A stretch of 64,000 nt of DNA, from positions 110,476,715 through 110,540,714 of the forward strand of contig OY986437.1 of NCBI GenBank assembly GCA_963920525.1. Direction: 5' to 3'. How positions within the stretch are numbered: the first letter of the stretch is position 1; each line of letters starts with the position of its first letter. Shown one piece after another: positions 53,776 to 64,000 of this stretch. Origin of the DNA: Dichetophora obliterata (lineage: Eukaryota > Arthropoda > Insecta > Diptera > Sciomyzidae). A program made the translations under genes and the position numbers. Under the pieces are notes generated by a model that saw only the letters and a program-made list of their open reading frames with translations, had not been told where the DNA came from and ran no database searches.

Positions 53776-54846
53776 GTGATTTTTGTAAAATGGATCGGAA
53801 AAGTAATAAAAAAAAAACGCCCAAGTGAGCGTCAGAATCGTGCTAAAAAACGCGGGTTTAGTGGAAATCAGCATCTTAGACCAGAGGATTCTGAATATAC
53901 CAGTACATCGGCCAAGAAATTCAAGAATAACGAAGACGACGAAGTATCAATCAAAAACAATTTGAAGTATTGCATTCTCGACTTCTGTTCTGTGTTTACC
54001 ACGATGTCAGCGTTGGTAATTTGTGCCTCATGCAAGCAAAAAATTGAGTTCTCAGAAGCCTCACCAAATGGAGTTGGATTTAAAATCGCTTTGAACTGCG
54101 CCTGCCCACGCACAACATATATTCCTTCGTCACCTATGATCGGAAAATCATATGAAATTAATTGACGCTTGGTTGTTGCCATGCGGCTTTTAGGGATTGG
54201 GCCAAAAGGTATAACCATGTTTTGTGGCCTCATAGACCTCGGACAAAGTTTGTCCAACAATCTGTACTATACTATCCTACAAAATTTGTACGTTGCTGGA
54301 AAAGCCATGTACGAACATGTCATTTCAAAAGCTATTGGAGAAGAAAAAGAGGCTATGATCGAAGCGAATCCAGAGTGCGATCCCACTTTATTTACTGTGT
54401 CGGGGGATGGGACTTGGAAGAAGCGTGGCTTTGCTTCCCTTTATGGTGTCACAACTTTGATTGCCAAGCATACCAAAAAAATTGTTGACACTGTCGTAAA
54501 ATCTCGTCTGTGTAACAGCTGCAAATATTGGGAAGCCAAGAAGGAAGAAGAGCCAGAGGCTTACCAAATTTGGCTTCATACTCATGACGAAGAATGCACC
54601 ATAAACCATGAAGGAAGCTCTGGGAAAATGGAAGTGGACGTTGTAATAGAGATGTTCTCCAGGTCGTTTGAAACACACGGCATAAAATATGTAAAGTATA
54701 TCGGCGATGGTGATTCGCAGACCTTCAAAGGTGTATTAGATGTCGACCCCTATGACGGTGACCCTATAGTGGAAAAGAAAGAATGCATTGGGCATGTGCA
54801 GAAGCGAATGGGCACGCGACTTCGAAAAGTAAAAAAAAGAAAATAA
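53776..54846 (+). pseudogene. Mutator-like transposase with one internal stop
   Basis: One frame runs 357 codons with a single TGA at 54163-54165, at a position (YEIN-stop-RLVVAMR) where the family has Arg. The start is uncertain: an ATG at about 53791 (MDRKSNKKK) is in another frame across an A-run, suggesting a slip there. Conserved blocks are CASCKQKIEFSEAS (zinc-like pair), TVSGDGTWKKRGFASLYG (first Asp), CKYW and EECTINHEGSSGKMEVD (CxxC/H elements), YIGDGDSQTFKG (second Asp) and KECIGHVQKRMGTRLR. The frame then ends, so the usual C-terminal part with the catalytic Glu is absent. I recognise this as the Mutator-like family common in arthropods. It is not functional. Confidence 0.75.
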
Positions 54847-54849
54847 GGG

Positions 54850-55657
54850 CATTGTTAATTGCGTACTTTAATTTGTCACTTTTTTATTTTTTTGCCAAAA
54901 AAATAACTTTGATAACAGCAGAACTTCTTTTCTTGAAAAAAAAATTTTTGGGTTTTTTTGAAACCCTCGTATTTTGACCTATGAGTTAAGTTTTCTCCGG
55001 TTCTACCGAACCGATTTTGATGATACAAAGTGAATTCGACGGAGAATTGTCAGCTCTTTAAAACTGCATTTAAACATTTTTGATTTTTTTTCCCAAAAAA
55101 ATTACTTCAAACTTTAAACGCGTTTATCTCGAACCCACGTTTTTCGAACTGGCGGCCATGATATCTCCAGTTCAACTGAACCGATTTTCATGAAACAAAG
55201 TGGAATCGACGCATAATTGTCACCATTCTCGGGTGAACCTCGACCATAATTTTTAAAAAATTTTTACTATTTTTTTTACACTAAACTACAAAAAAAATAC
55301 CCGAAATTGAAATTTTTTTTTGAATGGCCGCCATTTTGTCAAAAAAATCACAAAATTAAGCTTGAGGTTCACCCGAGAATTACATCTATACTGATTATAA
55401 CCCCTTTTTTTCATTTCAGACGCTCCGGAGACCCGGAATCGTGGCCGCCGTGACGACACCTTTTTTTTCACCACCAACTTTGAAGTCTCATTACTTTTTG
55501 AACAGCCCACGTATCGAGGCAAAAAAAATTTTTTTATTTACTTTGAACCTTTTGTAATACAATAAATAAAACAGTTTTCAATTATTCTTTGCGTTTTCAA
55601 ATAAGAATTTTTTTAAAAAGGGTCCAAAAAACGGGTTTTGAATGAGAAGACCGCCTT
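54850..55657. other. Non-coding right part of the Mutator-like element
   Basis: It holds two imperfect copies of a block of about 100 bp with CGAACTGGCGGCC / CCGAACCGATTTTGATGA phrases, and an inverted AGGTTCACCCGAGAAT (about 55362) relative to CTCGGGTGAACCT (about 55228). There is no coding region. Confidence 0.45.
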
Positions 55658-55989
55658 AAGTTACAATATTTATAAAAACATCGACATTATTGTAAGAAAG
55701 ATTTGAGAGCCATTATTTTACGTTTTTGAGAAATTGTGGTTTATTTCGGACTAATCTTAATTGATTTGTTTTGGAACTGAAACATAATTCTGATTATTTA
55801 TTCTTAAATTGTAATTTGTAGAACATCTACTCATGGAATATCCTGATTATAAATAGTATAAGTGTCGTAGCGTCAAAATTAAATTTTTAAAAAGCTGTAA
55901 GCTACTTACACGTCGATTTCTGTTGCAAATTATTCGAATAGCATGCTTTTGTAAAATTAAAAGTTGATTTATTTTGTACTTATGCGTTC

Positions 55990-57555
55990 CACCCCAACAA
56001 TGCAATCCTTAGTCGAACTTTGATTGGAAAATGCCATAGTATATGCGCTTAAGTGCGATAGAGCTGCAATACTTTTTTAAAAGGAAAATATGCCTGTTCT
56101 CAGCCAAAAGATATTTCTTAATAATAAATCTGTGCTCTGCCCAACTCATTTTACAATCAAGAAGCAGCCCTAGATACTTGAACGATTGAGCAAAATCAAC
56201 ACAAAAAACACTTATAGGAGCAAGAACATTCTTCAAAGTAAGTTTGAGCACATGTTGACGTCGAACAAACATCACTACAAAAGCGAAATTTTACGCAATT
56301 GTTGCTATGAAAATATAATTCTCCAAGGTTTAAGTCTTTGTATACAACATTAAAGAACATTATTCTCGTTTTATCACTAATAACTAACGTATGTACTTTG
56401 AACCAATGGCAACGGATTTCGAGGTCGTGATAAATATTCGCAACGAGATTTAGAGGAGAGCTACTTCTAAAAGTACAGGCCATATCATCAGAAAACGCAT
56501 TTGTACTACTTTTAAAGTTTTTAGAGCAAAGATAATTGATAAAGACCAGAAAAAGAATCGGCTCAAGCACTGAACCCTAAGAAATTCCTAATGTAATTTG
56601 CTTAGCAGGGCTTAGATAATCATTAATCTTAACTTTTTGCTGCCTACTATTTAAGTATGAACTAAACCAGTTATATATACAGCCCCTAAAACCAAAATTA
56701 TACTATTTATGTAGCAAAATCTTGTGGTCAATAGAATCAAATGCCTTGGTAATGTCCATAAATAAAGCTGCAGTATTTTGTTTGCTATTAAGACCCGAAT
56801 TTACACTTGAACAGAAATTCAGTAAGGCATCTTCAGTAGGTATCCCAGGTCTAAATCCAAATTGGAAATTACGAAAGAGTTTGTTTTTTTCAATAAAATG
56901 GACAATTCTAATTTTCACGGCATTTTCAATGACCTTAGAGAAGATTGGTCTATAGTTTATATTAGAGTGCACATCTTTCTTTTATAAAGGTATTGCCTCA
57001 GTTATTTTTATCATGTTAGAAAATATTCACAGTTTGACGCTTTTGTTAAACAGATGACATGAAACGTCACAGATGTTGAACGCAATTTTTGTTTACTAGA
57101 TTATTGGAAAAGCTAATTGATGTAGATGAATTTGAATTTTTTTGAACACATATTGAATCTATAAACCTTGAAAGATGAAACTGACTGAATGAAAAAACTA
57201 TTAGGAAGACATGGCTCGAGTGAAAGACAATTACACTGTAAATCATCACTAGTGCACTCTCATACAATTTCAGGACCTATATCAGGAAAAATATTTATTG
57301 AAGCATTCAGCTAAATCTTTAGGACACGTAATGAATTTATCAGCAAGTATCAAACTTTGTACACTTTAATGATCACTGTTTTTATTAAGTTTGCTATTTA
57401 CATACTATCTTCCATTCCTTTCTTATGTCACCTTTAACTTTATTGAATTCATTACAGTAGAAATTGTTTTTGCAGGTCATAATTTCTTCTGAAATATCTT
57501 TACACATCGTCTTATATGTAGTTCAAATTACAATACCGTTAGGTCTTTTACTGGC
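55990..57555 (-). pseudogene. Non-LTR retrotransposon (CR1/jockey-like LINE), RT region
   Basis: Read on the minus strand, the linker before the RT survives at 57555-57400 (NNFYCNEFNKVKGDIRKEWK). The RT core follows in several frames: INYRPIFSKVIENAVKIRIV, FRNFQFGFRPGIPTEDALLN, then TAALFMDITKAFDSIDHKIL (catalytic F-x-D), and after a gap the box TNAFSDDMACTF (normally FADD). The downstream thumb and connection part reads FKYLGLLLDCKMSW to about 56009. At least five frame changes or stops occur. There is no endonuclease or clear 3' tail. The clade call is by general look. Confidence 0.7.
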
Positions 57556-57562
57556 AAGGGAT

Positions 57563-57623
57563 CCAAACACTGCCAGAAAGATGGAAAAAATGCATAAATT
57601 TCGATGTAACATACTTTGAATAA
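57563..57623 (+). pseudogene. mariner transposase C-terminal scrap
   Basis: The plus strand reads GIQTLPERWKKCINFDVTYFE and stops, matching the invariant C-terminus of mariner transposases (GI..LPERW.KC....G.YFE). It is followed by an A-rich stretch. Nothing else of the element is recognisable. Confidence 0.65.
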
Positions 57624-57924
57624 TATCTTTTTTGATACTTTTCGAATAAAAGCCTTTATTTCAAGAAAAAAAAAAAAAGCAGTTTCATACTTGCACACCT
57701 GGTAAAGACATTTGTACCTAAGTATTAAAAGATTTATAAAAGATTTTTCAAATCGATCAGAGCATGCGCACAGAATATGTGGGTATGCTTAGCAGGCCCG
57801 TAGCTAGTATGGTGCTAGGGCAGGCTAAGCCTGCCCTAGAATCCGTCGAGCCTGCCCTAGCCAAATTTCCGTATGCTTTTACAACTGCCCTCTTTTATTT
57901 TGCAGTTGAGCACAGTGTAATTAC

Positions 57925-58649
57925 TTACTTACTTAGTTGGCACAACAACCGTATGTCGGTCTTGACCTCATCTAAGAATTTGCGCCAGCCATTTCTGTCT
58001 TTCGCTTGCTGGCGCCAGTTGGAAATTCCAAGCTTCGTCAGGTTGTCCTCTACTTGGTCTTTCCAACGAAGATGCGGTCATCCTCTTCTGCGTTGACCGC
58101 CGCTGGGTACCGAATCGAATGTTTTCTTCACTGGAGCATCGTCTTTCATGCGCTGAACATGACCAAGCCAGCGAAGCCGCTCGATTTTAATGCGCTTGAA
58201 ATTGTCAGCGTACAGCTCAAACAGTTCATCATTCCACCGTATTCGGTACTCGCCATTGATGCAGATTGGTCCGTTGATCTTACGAAGAATCTTTCTCTCG
58301 AATGCTCCTAAAGTTCTTTCATCTGAACTGCTCAGCGTCCAGGTTTGTGATGCATAAAGTAGGACGGGCATGATGAGCGATTTATAGAGCGTGTTTTTCG
58401 TTCGTCGAGTGAGGGCTCTGCTTCTCAATTGCCTCTAAGCCCAAAGTAATACCTGTTGGCAAGAGTTATTCTTCGTTTGATTTCAATGCTGATGTCGTTG
58501 GTTGAGTTTATGCTGGATCCCAGATAAACGAAGTCCTTCACAACCTCGAAGGAGGTATTGTCAACTGTAACGTGGGTTCCAAGACGCTGGGACTGTTTAT
58601 TTGTTGACACCAAGTATTTCATCTTATCTGAATTCACTGCCAGACCCAT
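57925..58649 (-). pseudogene. LINE reverse transcriptase C-terminal part
   Basis: The part after the internal deletion reads MGLAVNSDKMKYLVSTNKQS and FEVVKDFVYLGSSINSTNDI, then after a frame change LYKSLIMPVLLYASQTWTLS and FERKILRKINGPICINGEYR, IKIERLRWLGHVQRM. It ends LGISNWRQQAKDRNGWRKFL...CQLSK with the stop at 57925-57927. These are the usual thumb and C-terminal blocks of RTE-like proteins (VYLG, YGSETW-type, LRWxGHVxRM, DRxxWR). The catalytic F/YADD box is absent. Confidence 0.85.
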
Positions 58650-58734
58650 TCGACTTTACTCTCTTTCTAATCTGAAAAAGGCTGCACTGATTTCGCGCGT
58701 ATTATTAAATAAATTTATTTTAAATTAAATAAAT

Positions 58735-59037
58735 TTAACCTTGATGCGAATTATGGCAAGTCGTTCGTTCACAGGTGTGCTTCTCCGCATGGCCGCTGTA
58801 GTAGATGTCACAGGGTGCATGCCGAATGCAACCCTGTCCCTTCCATCGCATTTCTTGGATATCAGTGATATCAGGTTTGTATCTTTCCAAGACATCAGTC
58901 AGTTGGATAGAGGCACCTTCCCAATTAAGGGTTCGGACATTCCAGGTGCATATCCGTAAATCATTATCAGTTTTTCGTTTGCGGTAGTCGTCATTAGATT
59001 TGGGGATCATTTTTCTTTTTTTCTTATTTGCTTTCAT
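58735..59037 (-). pseudogene. LINE endonuclease (AP-type), N-terminal part
   Basis: On the minus strand a Lys-rich start (MKANKKKRKMIPKSNDDYRK) precedes DLRICTWNVRTLNWEG, the first block of AP-like endonucleases (conserved Asn in TWN). Next comes KPDITDIQEMRWKGQG, where the catalytic Glu sits in QEMRW (usually QETRW). Only the first 100 residues or so remain before the internal deletion. Confidence 0.8.
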
Positions 59038-59859
59038 TGAAATGGGTTTTTACGGGTGGGCTTCAAACCCGACGCACAACCTATTTTAAGCCTAGGGGTG
59101 CCCGCCACTCAGATTAGCCGCCAAACTAACTGTTGTCAGTTTTGACGTTGCCCAGGAAACACCACATGGAGGTTTGAGTCGACTTGAGGCAATTTCACAA
59201 AGATTATGTTGGCCTCGACAGGTTGAGACAGTCAGACATGTTACATTGTAAAGGTTCGCCCCCAGTGTAATTAGACCTTTGCATTATAAACGTAAACATA
59301 CGCCGAAAATATGGCAGCACTTTCATTAAACAGCTGAAAATTTAGATAACAAAATTTCGCAAGTCATTGCCAATAACAGCTGGCAAAAAATTGTAAAGAA
59401 AGTTAATTTTTGGTGAAAATTTATAGAATGTTGTTATTTTAATTGTTTCCAAGATTTTTTGAGCGAGTTTTTTAGATAATTTATTATTTTAAGTGTTTTA
59501 AACTAAATATACACAAAAAAAAAATTGCCGTTGCTGCAGTCATTTTTCCAGCTTTTGTGTCTCCCAGTTTGCTGTTCTGATTAGGAAAAACACTTGCAAC
59601 TACTTGAGGATGAATGGGGAGGATTTCGAAATTATATCATGATTCAAGCGCAGCTGACTGCATTTCGGATTTTTCAACTTTAAGCGGCTGTACCAGGTCA
59701 GCAGTCTTCACTTATTCCTGTAATCTAAATACTTTGCATTCATTCTCAAATAGTTTTACATACTTTCCCCAATCTACTAATAATAATTAGTCTAATTAGT
59801 CTAAATAAAACTACTTATTGGGAGCATAAAAATTTGGAAAGGCTGAAAGGAAAATAATG

Positions 59860-60533
59860 GATGTTGCAGACATAGCTTGCGATAGAATGAGGTACTTTTG
59901 CTCAAAAACAATTAAAATAACAAGGTTTTATATCACGCGAAACTCAGTAGTAGAACAATCACTTGGTGAGAGAAGTGAATATTCTATTTAAATTAAGCCG
60001 GCTTACTTTGATATCGTTGATAATATTATATTCAAATTAAAAAAGCGTTTCACCAAAAATGATCGAATATTGTTGGCATTGTCATAAGCTTACGAAATGA
60101 AGCCGGCTAGTTTGAAAATGTTATGTTCTGTAGGCTTAAAAATACCCTATGATGCCGTGATGTCTGTCGCAAAGAAATATCCGTACAAAAAAGGGATGAG
60201 CATCAGAAAACATCACCAAATTCAATCAGTTTTGATACGTTGAATGAATTGTGTCTATTGCGCGATGCGTTTCCTGATACTTATAATTTGTTTTGTGGAA
60301 TCGAAACATTCGGCAATAGTACGGCGGTATTGCGGTGGTATTCCGGCGGTACGGCGGAAGCACAATTTTCCCGTGTAAACCAAATCAACAGAGTTCAAAG
60401 ATTATAGATAACTACAACACGTCTGCGAGAACTTTCATTGATCGCTTTTGATGGCCATTATTTGGAAAAAATTTGTCCCGAAACCATTCTTCGCAAATTT
60501 AATGAGAAACTAAGACAAAGGCCTTTGTATTAA
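59860..60533 (+). pseudogene. hAT-type transposase C-terminal remnant
   Basis: Joined frames read IKPAYFDIVDNIIFKLKKRF, then LKMLCSVGLKIPYDAVMSVA, SFDTLNELCLLRDAFPDTYN and INRVQRL-stop-ITTTRLRELSLIAFDGHYLE, ending RKFNEKLRQRPLY at about 60533. The SFS..NRI...Q...T..RL..L.L.AFE pattern is the C-terminal dimerisation block of ZMYM- or TTF-type hAT proteins. A GCGGTATTGCGGTGGTATTC / CGGCGGTACGGCGG segment at about 60324-60354 is a G-rich expansion not seen in the family. Many stops; non-functional. Confidence 0.6.
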
Positions 60534-60849
60534 ACAGCAGAGCTGTGACTGTAGTGGAAATTTGTTCTAATACATTAGAAATTCGCTTTCAGACATTGAA
60601 CTATTTATGTTATATTTAATATGTTAATATACTTAACTTTTTTTTTACTAAAATATGCATTTGAACAATGAACTCATTAAATAACATGTAAATATATAAA
60701 AAATTCATTTGAAAATATGTTAATATGCATATATATATTTATATACAAATGTATGAAAAAAATTTGTATTTTTTTTTTTTACTGGAGGCTCAGCCTGCCC
60801 GGCTCTTATTTTCTGGCTACGGGCTTGATGCTTAGCAAGCTCCCGCTGT

Positions 60850-61691
60850 ACCCTAGATACGGGGCTGGATGGTATGGTACGATAGTATGGGATAATAGGA
60901 TGATGGGATGTAATTATATATATAAATAAAGTATAAAGTATATATGGGGAGTTCCATGCCAGATCGGCCTCGACTGGCGGGGCATGTCTCCGATTTGGTT
61001 CAAACTTTGAGGGACGATAGACTAACATGAGAAATGAACGAACGCGAAATTTTATTTTTTTTGAGCCACAGCTTTAGATTTTACAGTACGTCTAAGAATT
61101 TTGTAACACTTTGTATGTTTAAAAATTACACGAAACTGATTGAACTTAAAAATTTAAGAAAAATATATATGTATTGCAAATTTTATGTAGTTTTCAAATA
61201 TTAAAAAATAAATTTAATATATTTGATTTTTACACTGAAAAAAAATTTTTTTTTTATAAAAGTTTAATTTCTGAAAAAGGCCCATCTTTCAAAAAATTTG
61301 AAAAAAATATATGTTAAAGCTATGTGTCTTACGCAAATTTTAAGCTATCATTTTGGAAAATACCATTACTTATTTAGGAGTTATGGATGTTTTATTAGTG
61401 CATGTCGTAAATTTCAACACATTAAAAAAATTTAATTGGAGCTTTCAACCACATTGAAGTGCCGACCGACCGAAAGAAACAATTAAAATTTATATTTTTG
61501 GTGTTACGGGAGCAGAGAACATCATCGCGTCACTTATATTTACTTAAAAAATAATTTTCATTATATAATGTCGTATTATATTATTTTGGAACTTAGATAT
61601 CTTAGAAAATTAAATCAAAAGTGAATACAAGTAAAGTGATTTTTAATTTCAAAATAAAAAGTACTGATAATAATATCTCTTAAAAATTGAT
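60850..61691. other. Non-coding stretch upstream of the spliced gene
   Basis: A GGTATGGTACGATAGTATGG-type run lies at about 60869-60907. GGGGAGTTCCATGCCAGATC at about 60947-60966 has the look of an element terminus, but its partner would lie beyond the window. The 600 bp before the first exon are AT-rich. A promoter cannot be singled out. Confidence 0.35.
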
Positions 61692-63740
61692 ATGGCTACA
61701 CCACCGAAAAAACGTTGCTTTAATCCATTTGGTACATGCTCTTACAGTGAGTTCTTTTGAATTTATATTTTTATTTGAATTTATTAAATTAGTTGCAACT
61801 ATTAAGATGGTAATGCAAAAAATTTACGCGAGCTATCATGGGTGCAAAAAAGGAAACTGCCGTCAGCTCCTAAAGGTGCACTCGTTTGCACGAAGTGTAG
61901 AATAAAGCTTACAAATTGTGCTTCTGATTCAAATAGTTCATCCGATGAAGACGAAAGTGATACAAACTTCAAAGAAAAAAGTGAAACAATTAAAAATTTA
62001 AATATTATCCTCAGCATTTTAGGAGATAAACCAATTAATTTAAAAAAGTAATACAAACAATTATTTATTAATAATAATTAACTACACTCATCAACTTCAT
62101 AAAAATTACAGACTCAAATTTAAAGGTTATGTGACCACAAAATTGGAAATCACAATTCAAAATATCAAAAACATGTTTGAAGACATCGCTGGAACTAAAG
62201 TTATAACGGATGAAATACAAAAAGTAGATGCTTACAATGAACTTATGTCCACATATGTAAATAAGTTTAAAGCGGAATATACTTCTCGGTAGTTGTCTTT
62301 TGTTTTTTTGCTTAATTTTAAATTTGCTCATAGATTTGTTGTATAATTATAATAATATAGGGACGATAAGTTTAGAATCCTTACAAGTTTACCAACTTGC
62401 ATGAGAGCCTTCGAAGTTGTTAGCAATTTTAATTGTTCCAAACACATGGCAACACATGCAATTAAACTCAGAACTGAGAAGGGAATTTTTTCAATTCCAA
62501 ATAAAGAAGTTGGACGGCAGCTCGCTCCCGAAATTGTTACCTTAGTAAAGGAATTTTATTTGGATGAAAGAAACTCCAGGCAACTACCGGAAATGAAGGA
62601 TTTTGTCATAGTCAAGAGTAACATCTCGAAAGAAAAAATTCAGAAAAGGCTTCTCTATTGTAATTTAAATGAACTGCATCAGTTATATAAAGAAGATCAT
62701 CCTGACTTTCCAATTGGATTTTCAAAATTTGCTGAACTTCGTCCAAAAGAGTGCATTTTAGCAGGATCTAGCGGCACTCATACTGTTTGCGTTTGCATTC
62801 TCCATCAAAATGTAAAACTTATTGCTGAGGGTTCGTTATTTCTTTCATTTTATAAAGGTTATGATAACGTTTTTTGTACACAGGTTCAAACTTGAAAGAA
62901 ATAAGTAAGTCTTGGGAAATGCCGATCAATGGAAAAAGTGCATACAAAATATTATTACAACATATTCTTTGTAAAACTCCAACTGATACTTGTTATGAAG
63001 GTCGCTGTAACTCATGTCCACGTACAACGCATTTTGAAAACCTTCTATATGATACCTTTGACAAAGAGTCTTTAGAATCCATCACCTACAAGCAATGGAT
63101 AGCGACAGACAGGTATTTTTTTAAAGTGTGTTTGCCATTTTTAACCTTTTTTTTTAAACAGATGTTCGTTAAAAACTATAACTGAAACCAAAGATGAATT
63201 TATTTCAACATTTTCAGAAAAACTTATAAAACTTATAAAACATGATTTTATTGCTACACAACAAGCAAACTATTTCAAAAGTGTGAAGGATAACATAAAA
63301 GATGGTGAATTTGTTGTAGTACTTGATTTTTCGGAAAACTATGCTTTTGTTGTACAGGAAGCTGTTCAAGGCTTTCATTGGAATAATAACCAAGCAACGG
63401 TGCATCCATTCGTCATATATTTCTTAAACAAAGAATCCAAAAAAATTGACCACACGTCCTTCGTCGGAATATCAAGCTGTCTCGAACATGACACGATTGC
63501 CGTTTTCATGTTTCAAAAAAAACTTTTAAAATTTCTACAAAAAAAATTTCACTGTGTGAACAAAATTAAATATTTCTCCGATGGTGCACCACAACAATAT
63601 AAAAATAGAAAAAATTTTATAAATTGGGCTCATCACTATCAGGACTTTGGGGTAAGAGCTGAGTGGAGCTTTTTTGCTACTGCTCATGGAAAAGGAGCCT
63701 GTGACGGTGTTGGTGGTACATTAAAACGATTGGCAAGGCG
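61692..63740 (+). CDS. Multi-exon protein with Cys cluster and three Asp blocks, family unnamed
   Basis: Six inferred exons (61692-61746, 61807-62047, 62112-62288, 62361-62830, 62884-63112, 63162-63740) join in one frame of 583 codons without a stop. Introns of 60, 64, 72, 53 and 49 bp all have GT/AG ends and all keep the frame. The N-terminus has a Cys pattern (MATPPKKRCFNPFGTC, then LVCTKCRIKL) and an acidic Ser/Asp stretch (SSSDEDESD). The middle has CILHQNVKLIAEG, CNSCPRTTHF and YKQWIATD. The C-terminal 190 residues hold VVVLDFSENYAFV, GFHWNNNQATVHPF, YFSDGAPQQYKNRKNF and AEWSFFATAHGKGACDGVGG. The three Asp-bearing blocks resemble an RNase H/DDE-type core. I recall a repetitive metazoan family with these blocks but no name. 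It could be a transposase with introns or a domesticated gene. The last exon was not resolved. Confidence 0.7.
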
Positions 63741-64000
63741 GTATTGTCATTTACATATATTTACATACATTTACATATATTATTATAGTATATTATTATT
63801 TTTTACTTCCATCTCTACTATTTAAAGAATTTTGTTCTATTCATAAGCGTGTGTTGAATAAAAAATTAAATAATTACATGCAATAACAATAGAGTTCAGC
63901 TACTACAGCTTTTTCGCACTTTCTCCGCATTGGATCATCTTAGGAACCAGCCCAAATAACATCAAAACATCTCAACAAGGCCATTCACAGTTCGAATACG
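63741..64000. other. Region after the last resolved exon
   Basis: A donor-like GTATTG begins at 63741. Candidate acceptors (near 63828 and 63891) give only short tails (21 codons at most) before a stop, so the true last exon may be outside the window or this copy is truncated. Confidence 0.35.

Larger units (their letters stand above)
53358..55660 (+). mobile_element. Mutator-like element, probable extent
   Basis: CTTAAGGGGGATTGAGC at about 53358 and the complement of CTTAAGGCGGTCTTCTC at about 55660 are candidate terminal repeats (9 of the first 10 bases agree). They lie about 0.4 kb left and 0.8 kb right of the transposase frame. No target duplication was evident. The right flank contains two related blocks with GAACCGATTTT and ACAAAGTG phrases (about 55008-55040 and 55180-55205), which may be a subterminal repeat. 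Confidence 0.45.
57924..59262 (-). mobile_element. RTE-like LINE, internally deleted, inserted in the hAT element
   Basis: The 11 bp duplication CAGTGTAATTA flanks it (57913-57923 and 59263-59273). The 3' end on the minus strand is a short (TAAG)n repeat (57924-57935), as RTE-clade LINEs have. The 5' part (59262-59041) is non-coding or out of frame. The copy joins the endonuclease start to the RT end, with the middle lost around 58650-58735. Confidence 0.88.
57793..60827. mobile_element. hAT element with 8 bp duplications and a nested LINE
   Basis: The left end CAGGCCCGTAGCTAG and the right end (complement CAAGCCCGTAGCCAG), each followed inward by GGGCAGGCT(A/G)AGCC, are flanked by the 8 bp duplication ATGCTTAG at 57785-57792 and 60828-60835. 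The CAG...GTAGC terminus and 8 bp duplication are hAT features. The body contains a decayed dimerisation-domain coding remnant and a LINE inserted at 57924-59262. The element is about 3.0 kb including the LINE. Confidence 0.85.

Noticed and set aside
53868..54260. A 130-residue minus-strand frame
   Set aside because: It is antisense to the Mutator-like transposase and has no recognisable motif.
1..64000. CRISPR arrays, operons, rRNA
   Set aside because: No regularly spaced direct repeats, no tight clusters of prokaryotic genes and no rRNA-like sequence; the content is that of an insect genome.

Overview
The window looks like intergenic or heterochromatic DNA from an insect, most likely a higher dipteran. 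I base this on the strong AT bias, the very short introns (49-105 bp), a foldback element ending in the 12 bp hobo terminus CAGAGAACTGCA, and the element mix: mariner, Tc1-like, piggyBac-like, BEL/Pao, pogo-like, Harbinger, Mutator-like and RTE-like. The species cannot be fixed from the sequence. I recognise no conventional host gene, no rRNA or tRNA gene and no CRISPR array. Almost every coding stretch belongs to a transposable element, and most are broken.

Layout. 0-5 kb: a decayed piggyBac-like transposase with a possible intron, a 738 bp foldback element, and a DD41D (rosa-like) mariner with internal deletions. 5-12.9 kb: non-coding repeats, including a long inverted repeat split by a 305 bp palindromic element in a TA target, and a 167 bp MITE. 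12.9-14.7 kb: a 1,848 bp hobo-ended foldback with an 8 bp target duplication. 15.6-19.9 kb: a decayed pogo-like element split by a 1,667 bp Tc1/Tc3-like element whose transposase is intact. 20.3-25.6 kb: old retroposon-like repeats and small MITEs. 25.9-27.2 kb: a second DD41D mariner. 27.9-32.5 kb: a second copy of the 3.0 kb foldback, an RT scrap and AT-rich filler. 32.5-39.0 kb: a BEL/Pao retrotransposon with identical 337 bp LTRs, GCCCC duplications and an N-terminal PHD finger in Gag, but a broken pol. 39-49 kb: interleaved inverted repeats; two inverted copies of one DD34D mariner, one with an 11 bp deletion and the other split by a tRNA-like SINE; and a foldback family. 49-55.7 kb: a Harbinger remnant, a Mos1-like remnant and a Mutator-like element with one internal stop. 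56-57.6 kb: a decayed LINE. 57.8-60.8 kb: a hAT element with 8 bp duplications that contains a nested RTE-like LINE with an 11 bp duplication. 61.7-63.7 kb: a multi-exon gene, open across six inferred exons.

How the parts relate. The nesting gives relative ages: Tc1-like is younger than pogo-like, SINE younger than mariner copy 2, RTE-like LINE younger than hAT, and the TA-flanked palindromes younger than the foldbacks they split. Coding that still looks functional is limited to the Tc1-like transposase (16.8-17.8 kb) and the 61.7 kb gene. The latter is the best candidate for something poorly described: a spliced protein with an N-terminal Cys cluster and three Asp-containing blocks resembling an RNase-H/DDE-type core, with no recognised family name.
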